Shown piece by piece: positions 37,001 through 47,000 of a stretch of 64,000 nucleotides of DNA (position 1 is the stretch's first letter; every line of letters starts with the position of its first letter). The translations under genes were made by a program, and so were the position numbers. The notes below the pieces were generated by a model, which was not told where the DNA came from, made no database searches, and saw nothing but the letters and a program-made list of their open reading frames with translations. Source of the DNA: Thysanoteuthis rhombus (Eukaryota > Mollusca > Cephalopoda > Oegopsida > Thysanoteuthidae); the NCBI GenBank assembly GCA_963457665.1, contig OY735237.1:5911332-5975331 (forward strand). The letters are read 5' to 3'.

Positions 37001-40000
37001 TGTAATGTTTAGTTTTCTGCCTGGACCTTTAAAGGATGTAAGAAGTGATATGCTTCATAGATATAGAACTCATTTAGGAAAAAGTTATACGTTTAGAAAT
37101 CCTTGAAATAGGAAAACTTGATAACATGAATGGTAAAAAGATGTTCACAACAAAATTAAGTCAGTATAATTCAAGTAACAAAAATGTTTTCTGGTTTGTT
37201 GATATACACAGATATCTGTGACCATCACAATCCTACTAAAATTTTCATTTAGAATTTTTTTATAAAAGAAATTAATTTTTGTTTGTATTCTGATCAGAAT
37301 TTTTAAAAAAATTGAAATTGTAAAAATACTTTTTTTTTTTTTTTTTTTTTCCTTTGTGGACATTGTATTTCTTATGAATGATAATAGAATTGGGGAAATA
37401 GTTCGTTTTTAAAGCAATTCTAGAAAATCTTGTAAAAATGCTATTTAAATTCATTGGGATCGTGGAAAAATAAAAGCACATAAAGGATTCTACTAAAAAG
37501 TATATTCAACCTTGTGAATATTTGAATTTATTGATTAGAATGAGTAAAATGACTAAAGGTGTTAGATTTTTTTGATTATACAATAAAAAAATTCAACTTT
37601 CATTGATTTTGATAACTTGATAATATCTCTGAACATGAGGATTTAATTTCTATAGAATTGGATATTTTTCTCATAGTTGAGACTTGTTTCTTAAACTTGA
37701 GTATAATTTCCAGCCATCAAATATTGATGTATTCAATTAATTTTTAAATACCTTAATGCATTTGTAGAAACTTGAAAAATATCTTTCCTTAACTTGGCAT
37801 TTTTTAACTTGTATATAAAGGATCCCTCCCCTCCCACTGAAATTTCAAGAGATTAGTTTTCATTATTTCCCCAAATTTAGTTGGATAAATTATAGATTCA
37901 AGAAAAGAAATTTGGTAAATTGATTATCCAATACTTGAAAGTTTGATTGTAATTTAGAAAAACAATGAAAAAAAAAATCATACTAATATTTCAACATTAG
38001 AATTTCATATTAATGAAATAGCTTTTTAAAAACAAGTTTTTTTACATAGAAACTTTCATAAAAAAAAGTTAATACTCAAATCAGTTAATTTTTTTGCAAT
38101 TTTAACTAATACCCATTTCTATGCTTCAAGCAATACAAATGTTTCTCTTAAAAAGAAAAAAAAAAGACCCCTCTTATTGATTTCTGTCTCAAGTTGCCTT
38201 TTAAACGTGTATTTTAATTCTAGTGACTGTTTTAAGGTTGTTTTCAAAATAGTATTTGCATGTGTATTTAATACATTTCATTTGTGGTAAACTAGCAGAC
38301 TAGCCAAAAGCCGCAGAATACCTGATCCGGTTTGAGACCGAGCATGATCCGATAGCCAGGCCCGTTTCGCCTTTGGTATTAGCCATGTTCCCATGGTCTC
38401 CCTTGCCAGTTCCAAATCCTGACCATGCTTACCTGACCATTACCATGTGACCATGTCCATTGTGAACATTTCCATCTATCCATGACGTGGTGGAGCTGCC
38501 AATCCCACCGCCCTGGCCATGGCTTCCAAGCGTCTGTCTGCCATTGGTCCCATGGTTTTCAGTATGTCATGGCAAATCTGCCACTTTTTGTCATTGTCTC
38601 TTCAATTTCTGCATGTAATAACATCACATTGTTGTGTAATTTCTAGAATTGTACCATTCTTGCCTTTTTTTCCTTATTTCTCTCTCTCTTTTTTTTTTTT
38701 AAATTTCTATTTTTTTTTACTTATTTTTTTTTAACCCTAAAGTAACTTTTTTTTCCCCATTTGCACAAAAGTCTATACTTATCTATTCTTGTAATTTAAT
38801 GATAGGGAGGCTGATGTAATGGATGAATGCTACAAATAAATTTGTGGTGACTGTCTATGAAAAAAAGAAATACTGCTATATATTATTCATTTTTTTTTTT
38901 TTTTTTTGTTTTTGCATGTCTTTAAAATGAACCCTAAAGATCCTTTATTTTTATTTCATTTTTGTATTCTTGTGGGGGTATTTAATTCTGAATACCAAAA
39001 AAAAATTCATTATCCACTGATTTATCCAGACTAGGGTCCTCATCTAGGTTGTAATTGCCACATTCCGGCTGCTGTACCCTCTGACCCTCTTCAGGTGTCG
39101 TCATACTTGGTAGCCTTGTGGGAATTTGAAACGGAACCCTTTATTCAATCCATTGGGGTAGATTTTCGCTCCGTTCGTCATGTGGTGATTACTGGGAAGA
39201 TGAGGATACTGGTCTGAATAAATTGGTGGATAATAATGAAATTCACAACAAAATTGTTTTTCTATTTTCATAGAATGGTTCTTACATTCATCAACTAGTG
39301 CCATGCTGAAAAGGCTTAGATTCTAAATTTAATCATTTTTTAAAATTTATTTTGCATCTTGGAAATGTTTTCAACATAGATTTAACATAAAATTGTTTTA
39401 TAGACTGAATTATCTTTGTTGATGAAACGAGATTCTGTATATGACACTAATCAAAAGTCCTTGACAAACAATTACTTCAAATATGAAATTTTCTGTCAGT
39501 GTCTTGTAAATAAACTTAATAATACTCTTTAATTTGATAATTTTCTCAATTGTAGAACTATATAGCATTTTAAAATGTAAAAAATATATTTATCAACATG
39601 ATTGGAATTATAATACACACTGCCTTAAAATCTTGTAAGAAGAAGTAAAATACCTTTTGTAGATGCCATATTTCAGATCACTTTTTAATGAAACAAATAT
39701 TGCCTAAACATATTGCAAGATAATTTAAATATATTTAAGTATTGATGCTCTAAAACCATAGAAAAAGGCAAATAAATTAGTATATTTGATATGGATTTAG
39801 AAAATTCTTGAAATGTTTTGATATTTATTCAAATGTTATTTGGTCAAAGACCAAATGGTATATGACTAGACCATGAATCTTTCCTGAATTAAGATTGGAT
39901 TTTTTTTCCTAGGCACTGCTTCCTTGACTGGGTTGCCAGATTTGGTCAGAAGGGGAGATAAACCGAATTTTATTTATTTAGAGACTTACCCAACGCAGGC

Positions 40001-40746
40001 ATTGGAATAGTATTGAATTTATACTTGTAAGTCTAGAGTCAGAGGTTTAATACTAGTATCTTGAGGCTTATAATCCTGTATCTCAAAAAATAAAATGCAT
40101 TCAGACCTTTTGAAGGTTTATTCTGGTATTCATGACTATTCTAATGCCTATGTTGGGTAAGTCTCTCAGTTGAAAAGAGATTATGTCCCCTTCTGGCCAA
40201 ATCTGGCAACTTTGGTTTCCACTGTACGTGAGGGTCTTCTTCACCCCTTTCTAAGATCTTTTTTATTTTTTTTATTTTTTATTACTAATTTTTAAAACTT
40301 CATTTGAATATCTTCCTTTCTTCATTGTCTGATGGGTAAATATCTTGTATTCATCTGACATGTTGCATGGCAGCTACATTTGGTCATTGCCCAACATATT
40401 CAGTGTGAGGGCTTGCATTAATACAAGTTTAAACAAAGGAAGAATATATCCATATATTTTTTCTTTCCCAAATTTCTAATTATTGATTAGAAAGAAAGTT
40501 AAGCAGCTCCAGATCTATTTTAAACTCTCTTTTTGCTTGGGTAAAGTCTTTGCTATGCATTTGGTTGTCTGGGTATTGATTACTGGTTTATTTATTTTAA
40601 ATACCAGACACCTAGAATAAAAGAAATAATCTAAATCGTCAAATGCCTCCTCCCCTCCTCTACACACACTAATAGTGATAGTAACACAGAAATATGCTTT
40701 CAGTTGATGAATAACTGACAAACAAGTTGCAATGTGTTTGGGTGTG

Positions 40747-40808
<62 letters not shown>

Positions 40809-41347
40809 AACACACTATTCCCAAGTATCAAAGACACTCCCTAAGAATGAACCTTGGAAGTTCATCTTATTTGAATATTAACATTAAGCCTACGTGTAAT
40901 TATACAGAAAGTGTTTTTACTTTTCCAAGAATTCATTTCGATAAATTGAAGGTGCATTTTGGAAGCTGTTGTGTGTGTAAATATTTATGTTGATAAAATG
41001 TTCCAGAGATTACCAAAATGGTATCTTTACCAGCATTTGTGTGTAAGATCTTAAGAGAAGGAATCGAACCTCTTTGTAACTTTTTGGATATTTCACATAT
41101 GTGTAACACACATACACACAAACACTCCTTTGTCTTCTTCACTTCTATGTACTTCTCTTTTATTTCAACTAATTTGTAATGTCCAAGTGTTTTTTCTCGG
41201 TACTTTCTTGTCAGGCATTCACCTTGGACAAAATTTCTTCCACTCTTAATATTCTAAATTTCGATTATCCTTTCTGTTTATATTAACTACGCTTTTTCCA
41301 CAGATAGACTTAAGTACCTATTGTATTATTTCTCATTAATAAGATGC

Positions 41348-41418
<71 letters not shown>

Positions 41419-43822
41419 CATTGAAATATACCTGGAATTTATCGGCACATGAAAATGCTGTACACTAATAGCTTTAATCCTCATGCTTAGCCTCTTCTGC
41501 ACTGGATTTTCATATCCATTTAATGCTGTGTGTATTTAAACTTTTTTTTCTTTCCTACATTAATCTTCATTGTTTTTCATTATTTACATATATTTGTAAT
41601 ATATGTCTGTGTACACATAATTATATCCTCTTTAACTTTGCCTTGAATCAGTTAAATTTGCTGAGATCATAATATTTGTATAAAGTTTGTTTGAAATGTT
41701 ATTCAGTTTTGAAATGAATAAAAGGCATTTGGACCTTTTGGGGGTTTATTCTGGTGTCTTATATTTTTTAAGAAAAGAGATTCCCTGACTGGTATTTTTG
41801 AAGAAAAAAAGACATGGTTTTCTTGCCAATGGTTTAACCACCTCCACTATCCTCTTGGTAAAGAGAAAGATGTATACAAAATTATCGTCTTATTGAGATA
41901 GATTTCCCTCGGTTATGAAATCAAAATATTTCGTCTTAGAGAAATGTCTTACTTGTGTAAGACAGCTCTATATACATTACATCTGTCTAAAATTGTTGGT
42001 TTTTGTCCTATTCTGTTGGAAAAAAATCTTGGTGGGTAAAAATGCACCTCTCACAAGGAAAGGTTTTCTAATCTGCGAGTTAGAATTCTCAGGAATACTG
42101 ATAGAAACATCTTCGTGTTTTCTAGGATTGTCATATCAACCAGCCTCAATTCTATGTGAGATTTTATAATTCATCCTGACATTTTCATGTAGTCTCTCAA
42201 CTGCCAAATATAAAAGTTTTTTCAATTATCTACAATACTTCATCTAGTGGTAAGCATAAATAATGAAACTTACTTTAATAATACTATCCGTTCTCATGGA
42301 AACATGTTACTGATAGTTGAGATAATGAATCTGTAAAAAAAATGTGAAAATTGACCTCTGTGGCTGTGGAAGAGCTATCATAGCAGTTGGGTGTAAACTT
42401 GACTTCTCTCTGGCGTGAGGGACATATGCTTGATTCTCATTAGAGAACTACTCTCTTTTTCTGACTGGAGTGTTTGCTAAAAAAAAAACAAATGAAGTTA
42501 TTGAGTGACAAAATTAATGGAATATTCAATTACAACCTTCGTTGGGCATCTGGACTTATTGAAAACCGGTTTCAATCTATTCAAATTTTCTTTCAAATTA
42601 CTCTATGGGCAATATTTCACTTTTGTAACCAGGGTTGGCCAGTTTGAGCGACGAGGGGAGATAATTCGAGCTTTATCTGATAGACTTGAACTAACACAGG
42701 TTTGCTTGATTTCCAAAATCCAATGCTATTCAATGCCAGTGTTAAGCAAGTCTTGGTGATGAACCTCTTATTATCTCATTTTTTAGGTTGATCTGGCAAC
42801 CCTATCTATAATGTTTTGAATAAAAGGTTGGTGGTTAAAATTGGTTGGCCATGTCTAATAAATATTTCAGCTGCTTAACTTTCTTGTATTAATAACTTTA
42901 GCCTCTCTATCATTATTACCATCTATAAATATCTTGAAAGAAAATTAGTGGGAAATGGAAAAAAAAAATTTTTAAGGAAATGAAGAATAGAAATGTTAAT
43001 ATTTTTTCATTGGTCAGAAAGTCCCGTTCCCTAAATTTTAAAGATATATTTTTAAATTTGAATAATGATGTAAGCCTTTCCAATACCTTTTGAATGTTTT
43101 TTTTTTTTTCTTTTTCTTTTTTTTTTTTTTTAGATTTTTTTTTTGGCAGTTGTTTAATTCCAGGGTTTCTTTTACGCTTTCAGGATGCTATAAAGTACGA
43201 GAATGGCAGAGAAGTGTGCAGCTCTAGCATTATTGTGGAATGGGCCAAAGGAAACCCAAGACGACCACTAGTCAGTAATGTAAGTATTTTTTTCCTTTCA
43301 ATCTAATGGTTGAATGGCTACCAATGAGTATTTATACTGTACAGTAGTTAATCCAGTTATATTCAAATTTCTATGAGATTATTTATTCAGAAAAAGAAAA
43401 TACTAAACTTGTCTCCTAGTCCAGCCAAGGTTTGTCCTATGGCCCTTCAAAAGTTTACAACGTCAGTTCTGGGGATTCTGACCCTGGGGCAGCACCTGCC
43501 CATTCCATTTTGATGAGAGTGCCAGTAGGACATTTTTGATGCTTTTGTGACATCGGTTGTGGGAACTGAGCCACATGTATGCTAAACTGAGCGTGTCACA
43601 TCCTTCCCTCATAGGAAGGTGAATAAATATCTATTAATCTTGTTTTAGTGGAAGTCTATTGTTTCAAATGGTGGGAAGATATTTTCATTAGTAAAATTGT
43701 TACTTTCTAAGTGAGAGAGTCCATAGTTATGGACAGGGGAAACAGAAAAATTGTTAATCATATAAGTAGATTAGCTCATTGGCCAGGTTAACATAGCTTC
43801 TTTCATTCTTGTGTGTGTGATA

Positions 43823-43897
<75 letters not shown>

Positions 43898-44000
43898 TTT
43901 GTGTGTGCTCCGCACTTGGTGGTATCTGGCTTTTTACAGAAATAACAGCTACGTGTATGACTCTGGCCAGGTTAACATAGCTTCTTTCATTCTTGTGTGT

Positions 44001-44039
<39 letters not shown>

Positions 44040-47000
44040 TTTGTGTGTGCTCCGCACTTGGTGGTATCTGGCTTTTTACAGAAATAACAGCTACGTGTAT
44101 GACTCTAGAATCTAGCTTTCATTCCCAAGTAATGGAGCCTTTGTTCAATTTTTTGATTTGGAAAGAAAAAAAAAATGAATTGCTAGGCATATAAAGTGTG
44201 TATGTATACAGAGTAAGCTGCTTATTGTGATCAATTTGGGATGGTCTTTTAGATGACAATAACTGGCTGATAACATTAAGCAAAGGTTATAAAAATTGGA
44301 ATGATTAACATTCATTGTTTATGATAATTTATATTATTAAATAAATATAAATTTTCGAATGATTTTTGATAAACTGTTTTGAAGCTACTGATTTTGATAA
44401 TCGTTTGATAGCATTACCTGTGATTGTTGCAAACTGCTTCTTCTGTGTGCATGTATATATGATGTATACGTATATATATACATACAGGGTGGGTGAGAAT
44501 TACTCCCCATTAGAAATTATATGTAACCTTTGTAAATATTGTTCTAGAATTTCCTTTGTGTCTGTTGCATAATCTTTTTATGAATAAGTATATTTGATTG
44601 ATTCAATTAGAATACTTGATTTGATTGATTGATTTATTCAACCACTTTTTTGTTTGTACATCGGCTTGAAGCTTTGATGCTTAAATCTGAATTATTCCCC
44701 TTGAAAATTATATGTATTGGATGGCATTAGATTGTGAGATGAAACACAAAGGCTGACTTATAATAAAAACATTTTTTGCTTCCAAATAAACATTGTATCG
44801 ATATTTTGGTCAAGATTTGGTTCTAAGTCAAAAATTACTAACAAAGAATTTTTTTTTTTTCAATTTCTATTGGATATTTGACTTGATTATATCTCATTCA
44901 CTGAACATTTGACAGCATGCTCTGTCATCAATGCAGTTAGGTTCCATCCAGAATAGTATACACACTCCTTCCAGCTAAACATCAAAACATTCTACTGCAA
45001 AAAATATTATCATTATTATAAGACACTCTTCAAACTTTTCACACATATACAACCTATTTCAAGCCTACTGTAACCCATTTTAAGCACTGGGTGAAGTCAA
45101 AGTTGAATGAAGTAGTAGTCAACCAAAAATTGCCCCTTGCAAAAGAATATAGTGAAGTATATTAATATAAATATAGGTAGATGGGTGTTGGTTACTTAGA
45201 TATACATGTATGTCTATGTGCATGTATTTATATTACACTATGAGCCTGTGTGTAGGTAGGTGGACTAGGTCAAGAAAGAAAGAAAAGAAAAGAGATATTA
45301 AGTTTTTGGGGACAGGACAAGTGGCTATTAGACCTTTTTTTTGGTCCTGGGAGCCGATAGCTGGTGATTGGGGGTTTACATCATTTTCAGACGGTTTCTC
45401 TGTCTGAGGAAACCCCCATATTAAGGTTGAAAGCTGTTGAAGTCTTTTGAATCAGAAACCCCATGATTTAATTCTTTAGTAAAAATAAAGGTGTTTTTTT
45501 AAAGGGGGGGGGGTTATAAAGTTTTCGGGTTAATGTTCTGGTCAGTGAGGAAAGTCAGTTAATGGTCTGCTAGCAACCGTTCAAGTTTGTTGCTATTAGA
45601 TGCTAAGGGAGAGGAGAAAGAAAGGTAATTGTCTGGGTGGTGACAAAGAAGACCTCAAAATTTACTTTTGAGAGATTACTCCTACTACCTAGCCACGGAG
45701 AATCGGACTGTTTTACAGTATACTCTGTTCAGCATCTTTATTTTTGAGAAAAGTACTTAGTGATCATTTGAAACTTAACATAAAATAAAAGGACCCTTCG
45801 TTTACACGACGCCTGTCTTGATTGATTTATTTTACAAGCCCACACAGAATGCAATTATGATTCTATTCACAGCGACCCCGGCATTTCGGAACAGGTGATG
45901 CAGCAAAGGAAAAGGTATGCTCTCCCATCTCGTCTCTCTCTCTCTCTTTCTCTCTCTCCCTCTCTCCACTCTTAGATTTTCATCCAAACTATTTCAACCT
46001 CTGCTTCACTCCTTGTTTTCGTAAACTGCCCTTGTAACCTCAACACGGTCGCCTGAAACACAATGGCTTTTTAAAGCTGCATGCTTAAGATGCAGCAGTA
46101 ATGTAACAATAGATACTGTAAGATAATTGTTATTGGAAAGCTAAATGTTATTTGAATGTGTCTTCTAAAAAGTTATCACCATCAGAGCTAGCAGTTACTT
46201 GACTTTTTCTCCATTTTGGTATAGTTTTAAAACTTGAATTTTCTTTTTTCATTCAAAAAGTATGTTTGTCAATTAAAAAAAAATGTGGAGGATCTTTCGT
46301 TATGAAAAACTCAGGCTACGATAGGTAGGTAGTTCTATTAGTGTAATATCAAGACGTGAGACCTTCAGGTCTTTATATCAAATGCTGTACAGCATAGTGT
46401 AGAATCTGCTCTTTGTCTCTCCATGAAGTAGATTGATGAGATGTGTTCATTTGAATCTTTTTCAACATTGATAATTTCCAGTTTTAACTCTTGACTTCCT
46501 ATTCCGCACAAAACCATATCGCACAGCGCACATACACACACACAAACACACGAGGTCCTAAACTGCACCAGATGGCACTATTTGAAGTGCTTTGTTTAGA
46601 CATGCTAAAGGTAGAGCTAGTGTAAGGGAGATAATTCTTGTCCCTTCTTCTATTGATCATTTCCAGCCTGTAGGGTGTGCAATCATTGTCAAAGCGCATG
46701 TGGCTGAGTCATATTTGATTTTCTTTTCTCTAACGTTTTGTCTATGATCGTTTTTCTGTGGCTGGATACTTATCTAATTTTTTTATCAACAAATTGGTGG
46801 ATAATAAGGCTGCAGGGCTCGGAGATGACAACCACAGTGATGTCTGTTTCTTCAGTGCACACAAGTGACTTGTCTGACTTTGAACCAGTTGAACTTGAGT
46901 CAAACAACCCAGATTGAATTTCATCTGTGGAGTGGTCGGGCTCTTTTGTGAATCTAAAACCTGCAGCTTTTGCTAGTTTTGTTGGTCCAAAAAGAACTTA

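Larger units (their letters stand above)
32392..43183 (+). other. Intron 2 of the SR gene (10.8 kb)
   Basis: Holds several mobile-element remnants: a MITE at 33223-33465, a short hAT-type element at 34623-35080, foldback elements at 39930-40212 and 42631-42803, two minus-strand pseudogene candidates at 38298-38545 and 38889-39325, and (TA)n arrays at 40748-40802 and 41349-41416. A long T-run sits at 37330-37350. The rest is unremarkable AT-rich DNA. Confidence 0.65.
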
